Source of the DNA: Limnohabitans sp. Rim28
Lineage (GTDB): Bacteria; Pseudomonadota; Gammaproteobacteria; Burkholderiales; Burkholderiaceae_C
DNA length: 64,000 nt
Assembly: GCF_000293865.2 (NCBI RefSeq)
Contig: NZ_ALKN02000002.1
Location: forward strand, 248,001-312,000
Direction of reading: 5' to 3'
Under the pieces are notes generated by a model that made no database searches, was not told the DNA's origin, and was given only the letters and a program-made list of their open reading frames with translations. Positions 9,087 to 18,047 of this stretch are shown one piece after another. The translations under genes and the position numbers were made by a program. How positions within the stretch are numbered: the first letter of the stretch is position 1; every line of letters starts with the position of its first letter.

Positions 9087-9103
9087 ATGCAGGCTCCCTG
9101 CAT
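9087..9103. promoter_or_regulatory. perfect inverted repeat upstream of lipoprotein gene
   Basis: Arms ATGCAGG and CCTGCAT (7 bp, perfect) around CTC, 36 bases upstream of the lipoprotein start in the gap divergent from glnS. Operator or hairpin. Confidence 0.3.
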
Positions 9104-9213
9104 GCTTAGCGCGCCAGACTGGCCATTGGTGCACCGCCAGCGCTGGACAGTGGTATCCATTCGTAACAGACCCGGCCAGCTCAAGCCTGCGCCAGCCCCT
9201 AAAATCAAGCGCT

Positions 9214-11040
9214 ATGACCTCCCCCACCGACAAAGTCCCTGAAGCCGACCACAAGGTCAGCAACTTCCTGCGCCAAATCATCGAAAAAGACATCGAGCAG
9301 GGCACCTACGCCAGCCGCCGCTGGGCCGGCAGCCCCGGTGACGGCGCGCACCACGCCGCAGGCCAGAGTGACCCGGCCAAAATCCGCACCCGCTTTCCGC
9401 CCGAGCCCAACGGCTATTTGCACGTGGGCCATGCCAAGAGCATCTGCATCAACTTTGGCCTGGCCCTAGAGTACGGCGGCGTGTGCCACCTGCGTTTTGA
9501 CGACACCAACCCCGAAAAAGAAGACACCGAATACGTCAACAGCATCATCGACGCCGTGAAATGGCTCGGCTTTGACTGGGCCCAACTCGGCCAAGCCGCA
9601 GGCTCTGCCGCGCCCTACCAGGCCAGTGACTACTTCGATTTCATGTACCGCGCTGCCGAGGCGCTGATTGAGGCCGGCCACGCCTATGTGGACGAACAAA
9701 GCGCAGAAGACATGCGTGCCAACCGGGGCGACTTTGGCAAACCCGGTGTGGACAGCCCGTACCGCACGCGCAGTACAGCAGAAAACCTGGCGCGCTTCCG
9801 CGAAATGCGTGACGGCCAGCTGGCCGACGGCGCCGCCGTGCTGCGCGCCAAGATCGACATGGCCTCGCCCAACATCAACATGCGCGACCCGGCCATCTAC
9901 CGCATCCGCCGCGCCACCCACCACCACACGGGCGACACCTGGTGCATCTACCCGATGTACACCTTTGCCCACCCCATCGAAGACGCGCTGGAGCAAATCA
10001 CCCACAGCATCTGCACCCTGGAGTTTGAAGACCAGCGCCCGTTTTACGACTGGCTGATGGAGCGCTTGTGTGAGTGCAAATTGCTGGCCGCGCCCAGCCC
10101 CAAACAATACGAATTTGCACGACTGAACCTGACCTATGTGATCACCAGCAAACGCAAGCTGGCGCAACTGGTCAACGAAGGCAAAGTCAGCGGTTGGGAC
10201 GACCCGCGCATGCCAACAATAGTGGGCCTGCGCCGCCGGGGCTACACGCCTGAGAGCCTGCGCCTGTTTGCCGACCGCATAGGCGTGACCAAGAGCGACA
10301 GCTGGATCGACTACAGCACCTTAGAGGGCTGCCTGCGCGAAGATCTGGAAAACAAGGCCCACCGCGGCATGGCCGTGCTCGACCCCGTCAAGCTGGTGTT
10401 GACCAACTGGGCCGAGGCCTTTGGCAGCGACGGCTACCTGGAGGCCTGCACCCAACCCGCCCTGCCCCACAGCGCGATTGCTGAGGGCCAAACCCCACCC
10501 GCCGACCGTGTGTTCAAAATCGGCAAAGAAGTGTGGATCGAGCGCGAAGACTTTGAAGAAGTGCCGCCCAAGGGCTACAAGCGCCTGTTCCCCGGCAACG
10601 TGGTGCGCCTGAAAGGCGGCTACGTGATCGAATGCACCGGCTGCGCACGCGACGCGGCAGGCAACGTGACCGAGGTGCACGCCAAAGTGATCCCCGGCAC
10701 CAAGAGCGGCACGCCCGGCGCCGACAGCGTCAAAGCCAAAGCCGCCATCACCTGGGTAGGCGTGGCCGACGGCGTCGAGGCGCAAGTGCGCCTGTACGAC
10801 CGCCTGTTTGCCGAAGCCCACCCCGATGCGGGCGGCAAAGACTTCTTGCAGTCGCTCAACCCGGACAGCCTGAAAGTGGTGACAGCGTATGTGGAGCCGT
10901 CATTGGCCCAGGCACAGCCAGACCAGAAGTTCCAGTTTGAGCGCTTTGGCTACTTTGTGGCCGACCGCCTGGACCATGTGGCGGGAAGCAAGCCGGTGTT
11001 CAACCGGGTGACGGGGTTGAAGGATTCTTGGGCCAAGTGA
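9214..11040 (+). CDS. glnS: glutaminyl-tRNA synthetase
   Basis: 608-residue class I aminoacyl-tRNA synthetase charging tRNA-Gln. The HIGH-type motif PPEPNGYLHVGHAKS lies at residues 62-76 and the KMSKS-type loop reads VITSKRKL. The C-terminal half carries the two anticodon-binding beta barrels. ATG 9214 (MTSPTDKVPEADHKVSNFLRQIIE) aligns with the usual start; the open frame upstream to 9064 lacks family resemblance. Compared with E. coli GlnS there is an extra segment of about 20 residues (about 36-55, SRRWAGSPGDGAHHAAG) just before the HIGH region. Confidence 0.97.
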   Translation: MTSPTDKVPEADHKVSNFLRQIIEKDIEQGTYASRRWAGSPGDGAHHAAGQSDPAKIRTRFPPEPNGYLHVGHAKSICINFGLALEYGGVCHLRFDDTNPEKEDTEYVNSIIDAVKWLGFDWAQLGQAAGSAAPYQASDYFDFMYRAAEALIEAGHAYVDEQSAEDMRANRGDFGKPGVDSPYRTRSTAENLARFREMRDGQLADGAAVLRAKIDMASPNINMRDPAIYRIRRATHHHTGDTWCIYPMYTFAHPIEDALEQITHSICTLEFEDQRPFYDWLMERLCECKLLAAPSPKQYEFARLNLTYVITSKRKLAQLVNEGKVSGWDDPRMPTIVGLRRRGYTPESLRLFADRIGVTKSDSWIDYSTLEGCLREDLENKAHRGMAVLDPVKLVLTNWAEAFGSDGYLEACTQPALPHSAIAEGQTPPADRVFKIGKEVWIEREDFEEVPPKGYKRLFPGNVVRLKGGYVIECTGCARDAAGNVTEVHAKVIPGTKSGTPGADSVKAKAAITWVGVADGVEAQVRLYDRLFAEAHPDAGGKDFLQSLNPDSLKVVTAYVEPSLAQAQPDQKFQFERFGYFVADRLDHVAGSKPVFNRVTGLKDSWAK

Positions 11041-11151
11041 TGCCACAGCCTGGCTTGGACCGCGAGTCCACGCCCGAAGAGCTGGCGTTTTGGAGTAAGC
11101 CGGGGTCGGGGTTTCAGGTCCACACAAAGGCGTGCTCTGACGCCCCAAAAA

Positions 11152-11188
11152 AATACCCAAATAAGGTATGATCAAACCCATTATGGGT
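11152..11188. promoter_or_regulatory. inverted repeats and -10-like box before the MNT gene
   Basis: ATACCC (about 11152) is mirrored by GGGTAT (ending about 11188), with a second GGTAT between them. A -10-like TATGAT sits at 11167-11172. The arrangement fits autoregulation by the downstream helix-turn-helix protein and favours its start at 11189 rather than 11168. Confidence 0.4.
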
Positions 11189-11812
11189 ATGAATACCGCT
11201 TCAATCACCACTTCCATAGCCGACGCGCTGTTTTCAAAGGTGCGTCAGCGCGTGCTGGCCGTGCTGTTTGTGGCACCGGACCGCAGCTTCTACACCAACG
11301 AAGTCATTGGCTTGGCTCAGTCGGGCGCAGGGGCTGTGCAGCGCGAGTTGGCAGATCTGGCCGCAGCAGGTTTGCTCACGGTGCGCAAACAGGGCAACCA
11401 AAAACACTTTCAGGCCAATGCGGCCTCGCCCGTGTTTGCCGAGTTGCGCGCTCTGGTGCTCAAAACCATGGGGCTGGCCGATGTGTTGCGCACGGCGCTT
11501 TTGCCCATTGCGCCGCAAATCGCACTGGCGTTTGTGTTTGGCTCCATGGCCAAGCAGCAAGACACCAGCGCCAGCGATGTGGATGTGCTGCTGGTCAGCG
11601 ACACGCTGGGCTATGGCGATGTGTTTGCGGCGCTGGAGTCCGCCAGCCAAACACTGGGCCGCACCATCAACCCGGCCCTTTACACAGCGACCGACTTCAA
11701 AGCCCGCCAGCTGGGTGACAATGCCTTCATCAACCGCGTGATGCAACAGCCAAAGATATGGCTGATCGGCCAGGAGGAGTCACCGCAACATGAGCCCACC
11801 CACCCCACTTGA
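11189..11812 (+). CDS. HTH plus MNT-type nucleotidyltransferase (antitoxin-like)
   Basis: About 207 residues. An N-terminal winged helix (QRVLAVLFVAPDRSFYTNEVIGLAQ...VQRELADLAAAGLLTV) is followed by a minimal nucleotidyltransferase domain with the diagnostic FGSMAKQQDTSASDVDVLLV (G-S then D-x-D metal ligands). MNT proteins pair with HEPN ribonuclease toxins, and some neutralise them by adding AMP groups. The start could be 11168, 11183 or 11189; 11189 is favoured because a -10-like box covers 11168. The 3' end overlaps a decayed HEPN reading frame by 23 bases, so this looks like an antitoxin that outlived its toxin. Confidence 0.82.
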   Translation: MNTASITTSIADALFSKVRQRVLAVLFVAPDRSFYTNEVIGLAQSGAGAVQRELADLAAAGLLTVRKQGNQKHFQANAASPVFAELRALVLKTMGLADVLRTALLPIAPQIALAFVFGSMAKQQDTSASDVDVLLVSDTLGYGDVFAALESASQTLGRTINPALYTATDFKARQLGDNAFINRVMQQPKIWLIGQEESPQHEPTHPT

Positions 11813-11967
11813 AAACCTGAGCGGCCCCAGCGGCTCGCTCAAAGCGGAGCCACCCGATGCTGCCGAAATCGCGGGCTTGCTGCGAACGGATGGACGTCGA
11901 TGAACGCTTGGTCACCGACCTGATCAAAGTCACACAACAAGTTTGGCAAGCGCTACAAAAACCCTGA
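11790..11967 (+). pseudogene. remnant of HEPN-domain toxin partner
   Basis: ATG 11790 opens MSPPTPLENL...LKAEPPDAAEIAGLLRT, the typical N-terminus of MNT-partner HEPN proteins, but stops at 11901-11903. In another frame 11881-11967 reads CERMDVDERLVTDLIKVTQQVW..., the typical C-terminus. The central part, normally about 80 residues with the Arg-x4-6-His active site, is missing. The simplest reading is one out-of-frame internal deletion near 11880-11886. The domain comparison is from family memory, not alignment. Confidence 0.65.
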
Positions 11968-12004
11968 GGTCCAACCTCGCTCACTGAATACAAGCGTCCC
12001 TTCA

Positions 12005-12631
12005 ATGACCACCCCACACATCACCACCCTCCCCGCCCTGCGAGACCTCTACGGCCCCGCCCGTGAACGCGCACTCAAAAAAGAAATCCCGGCGCTGGAC
12101 GCGCATGCCACGCGCTTCGTGGGCTTGTCGCCCTTTGTGGTGCTGGCCAGCAGCGATGCGGATGGGCACATGGACGCGTCGCCGCGTGGGGGCGAGCCGG
12201 GCTTTGTCAAGGTGCCCGACGCGCACACGCTGCTGCTGCCGGACGCACCGGGCAACAACCGGCTGGACACGCTGGAAAACATCATCGCCACCGGGCGGCT
12301 GGGTTTGCTGTTCATGGTGCCGGGCTTTGACGAGACCTTGCGCGTCAATGGCCGCGCGGTGTTGTCCACCGACCCGGCCGATCTGGCGCTGTGCGCCGAT
12401 GCGCGGCGCGCGCCCGTTGTGGTGATTCGCGTGGCGGTGGAATCGGTGTATCTGCATTGCGCCAAGGCCTTCATGCGCTCGCAACTGTGGGACGCTTCTC
12501 GCCAGATCGACCGCGCGCAGATGCCCAACATGACCGAGATGCTGCGCGACCAGATCAAAGCCTTCAAAGGCGAAGAGATCGAAACCGAAACCCACGCCCA
12601 GATGATGGCGCGCTACCGGCAATCGCTCTAA
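12005..12631 (+). CDS. pyridoxamine 5'-phosphate oxidase-fold FMN-binding protein
   Basis: 208 residues of the MSMEG_1061-like branch of the split-barrel flavin-binding fold. Seen: FVVLASSDADGHMDASPRGG (first strands, flavin-contact region), then GNNRLDTLENIIATGRLGLLFMVPG, and a C-terminal helix. The branch acts on unknown substrates, perhaps reducing small organics with FMN or F420; function is not assigned. It converges with the next gene, overlapping it by four bases at the 3' ends (12628-12631). Confidence 0.85.
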   Translation: MTTPHITTLPALRDLYGPARERALKKEIPALDAHATRFVGLSPFVVLASSDADGHMDASPRGGEPGFVKVPDAHTLLLPDAPGNNRLDTLENIIATGRLGLLFMVPGFDETLRVNGRAVLSTDPADLALCADARRAPVVVIRVAVESVYLHCAKAFMRSQLWDASRQIDRAQMPNMTEMLRDQIKAFKGEEIETETHAQMMARYRQSL

Positions 12632-13644
12632 GGCCCGCCCGGCGGCGGCACGTCCCGCCCCAACATCCGCTGCCCAAGCCATGTCAAACCCGCCCCCACA
12701 TCCATGCGGCGGCTTTGCTGCTGCGCCACGGGATGGGTCTGGCCTGCTTGCAGCGGTGCGCCAATGTCAAAAGAAAACACATAGGCGGGCTCTTGGCCCA
12801 TGCGCAAGTCGGTGATCACCAAGCGCCCGTTGGCGTCAGCCACCTTGTAAAACCCGTCAGTGAACCGCGCCAAGCGCTGCAACTGCGGGTGGCCGGCGTT
12901 TTGCTCAGCCAATGCGCCACCCCGGTCATGGGCCACAAAGCGCATGGCCCGGCCACCGTCCATCAGGGCGTAAAAACCTTCATGAAAGCGTTCGCCGTCG
13001 ATCGCCACCACACGCCAGACCCAGGTGCTCAAGGGCGCGGGAGTGACCAAGAGCTGCTGGCTGGGCAGGCCCTGTTCCTGCAGCGACTGGCGAGCGTGTT
13101 GCGTCACGCCCCATTGCGCCAGCGCACTCCACGCCAAATACGCGGTGCTCAAGGTCAAGGCCCAAGCATTGATGCGCAAAGCCCTGCCCACGTTTTGGAC
13201 ACGGCACGCCGCCACCACGCCGACCAACAAGGGCAGTGAATACGCCGGGTCGATGATGAACATGCTGCCCAAACCATAGGCCTCGTCGGTGAAGGGCTGG
13301 AACACTTGGGTGCCATAAATGGTCATCAAGTCCAGCAAGGGGTGGGTGACCAACGCCAGCCACAGAGCCCACCACCAACGGCCATACAAACGAGCTTGGT
13401 TGTGGATGCGGCTCACCACCCAAGCCATGGGAAACGCAAAGAGCGTGAGCAAGAGCAAAGCATGGGTCTCGGCGCGGTGCCGGATCATGTTCAAGATCGG
13501 GTCGCCGTGGTCCAACAGCACATCCAAATCAGGCAGCAACCCCGCCACACCGCCCCACAAAGCCGACTTCCACAACGCAGTGCGCCGCCCCATGACGGCC
13601 ACCCCGATCGAGGCGCCCAAAAGAACTTGTGTGACGGAATCCAT
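12628..13644 (-). CDS. YdjM/LexA-regulated-type membrane metal-dependent hydrolase
   Basis: 338-residue inner-membrane protein. The N-terminus MDSVTQVLLGASIGVAVMG, followed by GLLPDLDVLL and IRHRAETHALLLL, and later THPLLDLMTIYGTQVF, is the His/Asp-rich pattern of the YdjM family (metal-dependent hydrolase, DUF457-like). About five membrane helices are followed by a soluble C-terminal half that begins near QHARQSLQEQGLPSQ. ATG 13644 is chosen by resemblance; the open frame to 13785 has no family match. The substrate is unknown. Confidence 0.82.
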   Translation of the reverse strand: MDSVTQVLLGASIGVAVMGRRTALWKSALWGGVAGLLPDLDVLLDHGDPILNMIRHRAETHALLLLTLFAFPMAWVVSRIHNQARLYGRWWWALWLALVTHPLLDLMTIYGTQVFQPFTDEAYGLGSMFIIDPAYSLPLLVGVVAACRVQNVGRALRINAWALTLSTAYLAWSALAQWGVTQHARQSLQEQGLPSQQLLVTPAPLSTWVWRVVAIDGERFHEGFYALMDGGRAMRFVAHDRGGALAEQNAGHPQLQRLARFTDGFYKVADANGRLVITDLRMGQEPAYVFSFDIGAPLQAGQTHPVAQQQSRRMDVGAGLTWLGQRMLGRDVPPPGGP

Positions 13645-13817
13645 GGCGCAAAGGGCAATAAAGGAAAAATGTTGGCTTGATGACAGGCAAGAGGTTAATG
13701 GCTTTTGCAAACCCTGATCACCAGGGGGCCGTTGCGGATGCAGACCCAGCCGCACCCAGGTTGCTGCGCTGGCGCGATAATCCACCCACTTTTTTAGCCA
13801 ACTGCACCTCCAACGCC

Positions 13818-14321
13818 ATGTCCCAAATTGCCGCCGACACCACCACAGTTTCCAGCCCCATGCTCTGGACCGATTCGCTCAACACGGGCGACGCCCGCAT
13901 GGACGACACGCACCATGAGTTCATGGCCATGGTGAATCAAATTTTGGCCACGCCCGAAGAGGACCAATTACCGGTTTACAAGGCGTTTTTGAACCACACC
14001 GTCGAGCACTTCGCGCAAGAAGAGCGCTGGATGCTGGCGACCGGGTTTTCGGCCGACAACTGCCATGCCGAACACCACGCCACCATTTTGGAGACCATGC
14101 GCGTCGTCGAGGCACATTACTTGGACACCGACAAACAGATCATCACCCGCATGGCCGAAGCCTTGATCGAATGGTTTCCAGGCCACGCCGCCAGCATGGA
14201 CGCCGGTTTGGCAGCGCACCTCAAGTCGGTGGGTTTTGACAGCGTGACCGAAACCCTGGCCGACCCCTCGCTCATCCAAAACGTGACCATGTCGGGCTGC
14301 GGCAGCGTCAGCTGCAGCTGA
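13818..14321 (+). CDS. bacteriohemerythrin
   Basis: 167-residue single-domain hemerythrin that binds O2 at a non-haem di-iron site. All ligand motifs are present in order: DDTHHEF, EHFAQEE (HxxxE), CHAEHHATI (HxxxH) and GHAASMD (HxxxxD). It may buffer or deliver oxygen in a facultative aerobe. The C-terminus is unusual: a short tail MSGCGSVSCS with two cysteines that could bind metal or form a disulfide. ATG 13818 is chosen because the upstream extension lacks resemblance. Confidence 0.92.
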   Translation: MSQIAADTTTVSSPMLWTDSLNTGDARMDDTHHEFMAMVNQILATPEEDQLPVYKAFLNHTVEHFAQEERWMLATGFSADNCHAEHHATILETMRVVEAHYLDTDKQIITRMAEALIEWFPGHAASMDAGLAAHLKSVGFDSVTETLADPSLIQNVTMSGCGSVSCS

Positions 14322-14342
14322 CGCCTGGCCCCAGCGCCGGGA

Positions 14343-15329
14343 TCACTCGGCCGTGATCTTTTCGTCTTTGACGATTTTGGCCATGGCCGGAATCTCTGCG
14401 CGCATCCATTGGCCAAATTGATCGGGCGTCATGGCTGAGGGCTCAGCGCCCAAAGTGGTCAAACGCTCTTTGATGTCTGGCAAGGCAGCAATGCGTTGAA
14501 CCTCGGCATGCAGCTTGTCAACGACCGCCTTGGGTGTGCCAGCCGGAGCCAACAGTCCCTGAAAACTGCCGGTCAAAAAGCCTGGCAGGCTCTCGGCCAC
14601 GGTGGGCGTAGCAGGCATTTGCGCATTGCGTTGGGTGCTCGAGATGGCGATCAATTTGATCTTGCCCGCCTTGACATGCGGATACGTGGCAACCATGCCA
14701 TTGAACATGACATCCACCTGCCCGCCGATCAAATCGGTGATGGCTTGTGCACCGCCTTTGTAAGGCACATAGCCCCACTCAATGCCATGGCGCTGGGCAT
14801 ACGTGACGCCCGCCAAATGCGAGGCGCTGCCCATGCCCGCAGCCACGGCGTAGTTGAGTTTGCCTTTTTGAGTTTTGGCATAAGCGACCAATTCGGCAGG
14901 CGTGTTGGCCGGCACTTTCGTGCTGACCGCCAACAAATGGGGCGAATAAGCCACCATGGCCACCGGCGCAAAGTCTTTCTCGACACTGAAGGGCAGCTTG
15001 AACAAAGCCGGGCTGATGACCAAGTTACCCACGTCCATCAGCACCAGGGTATAGCCGTCAGCGGGAGATTTGGCGACCAGATCCGCGCCCAAATTGCCGC
15101 TGGAACCGGGGCGGTTTTCCACCACCACGGCTTGCCCCCAGCTTTCGGTGATTTTTTGTCCAAAAAGACGGGCCAACACATCCGAGGTGCCCCCCGCCGG
15201 AAACGGCACGACGATTTTGATGGGCTTGGTGGGGTAAGCGACGGCTGCGGTTTGCGCATGCGCCACAGCACCGAAGGTCCACAAGAGGCATGCCCCTAAG
15301 GCTGCAAAAGTGTTTTTTGTCATGGTCAT
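14343..15329 (-). CDS. Bug/TctC-family periplasmic substrate-binding protein
   Basis: 328 residues: a Sec signal peptide (cleavage probably after AVAHA), then the Bug fold beginning YPTKPIKIVVPFPAGGTSDVLARL, with the canonical carboxylate-binding loops (PAGG..D, and GNLGAD). These receptors bind carboxylates or sugar acids and normally serve a TctAB permease, which is absent here. It follows another Bug gene by a few bases and lies downstream of garD, so an aldarate-type ligand is inferred. ATG 15329 or 15323 could be used; GAGG is placed for the latter. Confidence 0.92.
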   Translation of the reverse strand: MTMTKNTFAALGACLLWTFGAVAHAQTAAVAYPTKPIKIVVPFPAGGTSDVLARLFGQKITESWGQAVVVENRPGSSGNLGADLVAKSPADGYTLVLMDVGNLVISPALFKLPFSVEKDFAPVAMVAYSPHLLAVSTKVPANTPAELVAYAKTQKGKLNYAVAAGMGSASHLAGVTYAQRHGIEWGYVPYKGGAQAITDLIGGQVDVMFNGMVATYPHVKAGKIKLIAISSTQRNAQMPATPTVAESLPGFLTGSFQGLLAPAGTPKAVVDKLHAEVQRIAALPDIKERLTTLGAEPSAMTPDQFGQWMRAEIPAMAKIVKDEKITAE

Positions 15330-15334
15330 GGTCC

Positions 15335-16330
15335 TCAGTCGATTTTGATGTTGGCGGCTTTGATGACTTGGGCCCATTTGTCGATTTCTGCCTTTTGAAA
15401 ACTCAGCACTTGCTCAGGCGTCATGACCGAAGGCTGCATGCCCAAGCCCTTGATGCGGTCTTGCATTTCGGCCGATTGAATGATCTTGAGGATCTCGCCG
15501 TGCAACCTGTCCACAATGGCTTTGGGCGTACCCGCTGGCGCAAACAAAGCTTGCCAGGACACCACTTCAAAGCCCTGTGTACCGGGCCAACCCGATTCGG
15601 CCACGGTGGGCACATCGGTGATGGTGTCCGTCAGGCGTCTCGATGAAGTCACCGCCAGCGCCCGCAGCTTGCCACTTTGAATATGGGCCCCAGCCACCAC
15701 CGTGGTGTCGAACATGAAGTCCACTTGTCCGGCCATCACATCCTGGATCGCAGGCGCACTGCCTTTGTAAGGGACATGGGTGAACTTCACATCGCCTCTG
15801 AACGCCAACAACTCTTGCGCCAAATGCTGCGAAGTGCCGTTGCCCGCAGAAGCCCCCGTCAGCTTGCCTGGATTGGCCTTGGCCGCCGTCATCAAATCGC
15901 GCAAGGTTTTGTAGGGGCTGTTGGCCGCTACCACCAACACCACAGGGTTGGTGCCGTACAGATAAACCGGCGTGAAGGACTTGATCGGGTCGTAGCCCAG
16001 CTTGGGGTACAGGCTCACATTGATCGCGTGCGAGCTGATGGTGCCGCCCAGCAAATGGTGGCCATCGGCTGGGGCGCGGGCCGCCACTTCAGAACCCACA
16101 CTGCCGCCCGCACCGCCTCTGTTTTCAATCACCAAGGTGGTGCCCAGCGCAGGGCCCAGTTTTTGCGAAACCAGGCGCGCCAAGATGTCGGTCGTTCCAC
16201 CCGCCGGAAAAGCCACCAAATAATTGATCGGCTTGGACGGCCAAGCTGCTGCTTGGCTGAAGGCCGCTGGGGCCATCAGGCCAGCGGCGCAAGCCACTGA
16301 AGTTTGCAGAAAGTGTCGACGTTGGGTCAT
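15335..16330 (-). CDS. Bug/TctC-family periplasmic substrate-binding protein (Tat-type signal)
   Basis: 331 residues. The N-terminus MTQRRHFLQTSVACAAGLMAPAAFSQA carries a twin-arginine motif (RRHFLQ), so export by Tat is likely. The mature Bug domain starts WPSKPINYLVAFPAGGTTDILARL. It lies between garD and a second Bug gene in one minus-strand operon, suggesting that the pair serves aldarate or related sugar-acid sensing or uptake. The ligand is inferred from context only. Confidence 0.92.
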   Translation of the reverse strand: MTQRRHFLQTSVACAAGLMAPAAFSQAAAWPSKPINYLVAFPAGGTTDILARLVSQKLGPALGTTLVIENRGGAGGSVGSEVAARAPADGHHLLGGTISSHAINVSLYPKLGYDPIKSFTPVYLYGTNPVVLVVAANSPYKTLRDLMTAAKANPGKLTGASAGNGTSQHLAQELLAFRGDVKFTHVPYKGSAPAIQDVMAGQVDFMFDTTVVAGAHIQSGKLRALAVTSSRRLTDTITDVPTVAESGWPGTQGFEVVSWQALFAPAGTPKAIVDRLHGEILKIIQSAEMQDRIKGLGMQPSVMTPEQVLSFQKAEIDKWAQVIKAANIKID

Positions 16331-16351
16331 GAGGGTCTCCTGGTTGATGGT

Positions 16352-17929
16352 TTAGGTGATGGGGGCTGGATTGAACAGCACCAACGCGTTGTGCAGCTTC
16401 CAATGCTCGGCCCAGGTTTGACGGCCGCTGGCCACATCCAGCAGCATGCGGAAAAGTTCCCAACCGGCTTCTTCGATGGTGATCTCGCCATCGGCAATGC
16501 GGCCAGCGTTCATGTCCATCAGGTCGTGCCAGCGGCGGGCCAGGTCGGTGCGCGTGGCCACCTTGACCACGGGGCAAGCTTGTAGGCCATAAGGCGTGCC
16601 GCGCCCGGTGGTGAACACATGCACGTTCATGCCGGCCGCCAATTGCAGCGTGCCGCAAATGAAGTCGCTGGCAGGCGTGGCGGCAAAGACCAAGCCTCTT
16701 TGATCGGCCTTGAGCTTGTCGCCCGGGGCCAGCACACTGGCGATGGCCGAGCTGCCGCTCTTGATGATGGAGCCCATGGCTTTTTCGGCGATGTTGGACA
16801 AGCCGCCCGCCTTGTTGCCCGGTGTGGTGTTGGCGGTGCGGTCCACACGGCCACGTTCCAAATACTGGTCGTACCAACCCAACTCACGAACAATGTCTTC
16901 GGCCACTTGGGGGGTGGCCGCACGGCTGGTGAGTTGCTCCACCGCATCGCGCACCTCGGTGTTTTCTGAAAACATCACGGTGCCGCCAGAGCGCACGACC
17001 AGATCGGCCATGAAACCCACCGCCGGGTTGGCCGTCACGCCCGAAAACGCATCGCTGCCACCGCACTGCACGCCCACCACCAGCGCGCTGGCCGGTATGG
17101 TCTGGCGACGCCGTGCATTCAGGCGCTCCAGGTGCGGGCGGGCGCTGTGCACGATGTGATCGACCATGGACATGAAACCCACATGCGCATCGTCTTGCAG
17201 GCACACCAGGTCTGGCCCTTGGCCCGCGTCACGCTCATCGTGAATAGGAAAACTGCCAGGCGGGAGCAAACGATCGGGCTGCAGCTTTTCGCAACCCAAG
17301 CTCACCACCATCACCTCGCCACCAAAGTTGGGGTTCAGGCTGATGTGGCGCAGTGTGCGAATCGGTATTTCGGCGCCCGGTGCATCGATGGCCACGCCGC
17401 AGCCATAGCTGTGCTCCAGGCCCACCACACCGTCCACATTCGGATACAGGGGCAACAACTCGCGCTCGATGCGCTCCACCGCGATCTTGACCACACCCGC
17501 CACGCATTGCACCGTGGTCGTCATTGCCAGCAAATTGCGGGTGCCCACCGAGCCATCGGCGTTCACAAAGCCTTCGAAAGTGAAGCCCTCCAGCGGGGCT
17601 TGCGGCTCAGGCTGCACGGTGGCCAGGGGCAGGCCTTGCAGCGCGCGCGCTGGCGGAATGTCCAGCAAGCGCTCGTGCACCCAGCTGCCAGCGGGAATGT
17701 CTTGCCGGGCATAACCCACCGGCACGTTGTAGCGCAGCACAGCCTGGCCTTTGGCCAAGTCACACAAAGCCAGTTTGTGGCCTTGCGGCACTTTGTCGCG
17801 CAGCACCAAGCCTTCGGCCACGCCATTTGGCATCACGGTGCCCGCAGGCAGTCCGCCATCGTTGGCCACAATGGCCACGTTGTCGGCGGCATGCATGCGA
17901 ATCGCCAAAGGCGGACGTGGAGGATTCAT
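16352..17929 (-). CDS. garD: galactarate dehydratase
   Basis: 525-residue UxaA/GarD-family iron-dependent enzyme; it dehydrates meso-galactarate to 5-dehydro-4-deoxy-D-glucarate. Close match to E. coli GarD along its length (523 aa): an N-terminal SAF-like domain ([15 protein letters not shown]...VPQGHKLAL), the linker [20 protein letters not shown], and catalytic-domain signatures [51 protein letters not shown] and [10 protein letters not shown]. The conserved cysteines are retained. ATG 17929 follows the family start. It is divergent from the GntR gene; two Bug receptors follow in the same operon. Confidence 0.95.
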   Translation of the reverse strand: MNPPRPPLAIRMHAADNVAIVANDGGLPAGTVMPNGVAEGLVLRDKVPQGHKLALCDLAKGQAVLRYNVPVGYARQDIPAGSWVHERLLDIPPARALQGLPLATVQPEPQAPLEGFTFEGFVNADGSVGTRNLLAMTTTVQCVAGVVKIAVERIERELLPLYPNVDGVVGLEHSYGCGVAIDAPGAEIPIRTLRHISLNPNFGGEVMVVSLGCEKLQPDRLLPPGSFPIHDERDAGQGPDLVCLQDDAHVGFMSMVDHIVHSARPHLERLNARRRQTIPASALVVGVQCGGSDAFSGVTANPAVGFMADLVVRSGGTVMFSENTEVRDAVEQLTSRAATPQVAEDIVRELGWYDQYLERGRVDRTANTTPGNKAGGLSNIAEKAMGSIIKSGSSAIASVLAPGDKLKADQRGLVFAATPASDFICGTLQLAAGMNVHVFTTGRGTPYGLQACPVVKVATRTDLARRWHDLMDMNAGRIADGEITIEEAGWELFRMLLDVASGRQTWAEHWKLHNALVLFNPAPIT

Positions 17930-17990
17930 TAAAAATGATCTGCGCTGGCGGTGTTCTGATACATTGCCACCGAAAGCAAGGTGTGATCTG

Positions 17991-18001
17991 TTGTCGTACA
18001 A
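17991..18001. promoter_or_regulatory. putative FadR-subfamily GntR operator
   Basis: TTGTCGTACAA fits the FadR-subfamily operator consensus T-N-G-T-N3-A-C-N-A exactly. It sits in the divergent gap between garD and the GntR gene, 61 bases from garD's start and 46 from the preferred regulator start. A weaker half-matching site, TTGTACGATGT, is at 18827-18837 before gudD. Confidence 0.55.
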
Positions 18002-18047
18002 GTTCATTATGCAAACTCACATCCAAACCGGCATGCGTACTTACCCG

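Noticed and set aside
11040..11171. 43-codon frame after glnS starting MPQPGLDRESTPEELAFW
   Set aside because: Its start overlaps the glnS stop (TGATG), but it ends inside the inverted repeats before the MNT gene and resembles no family known to me. It may be a remnant; not listed as a gene.
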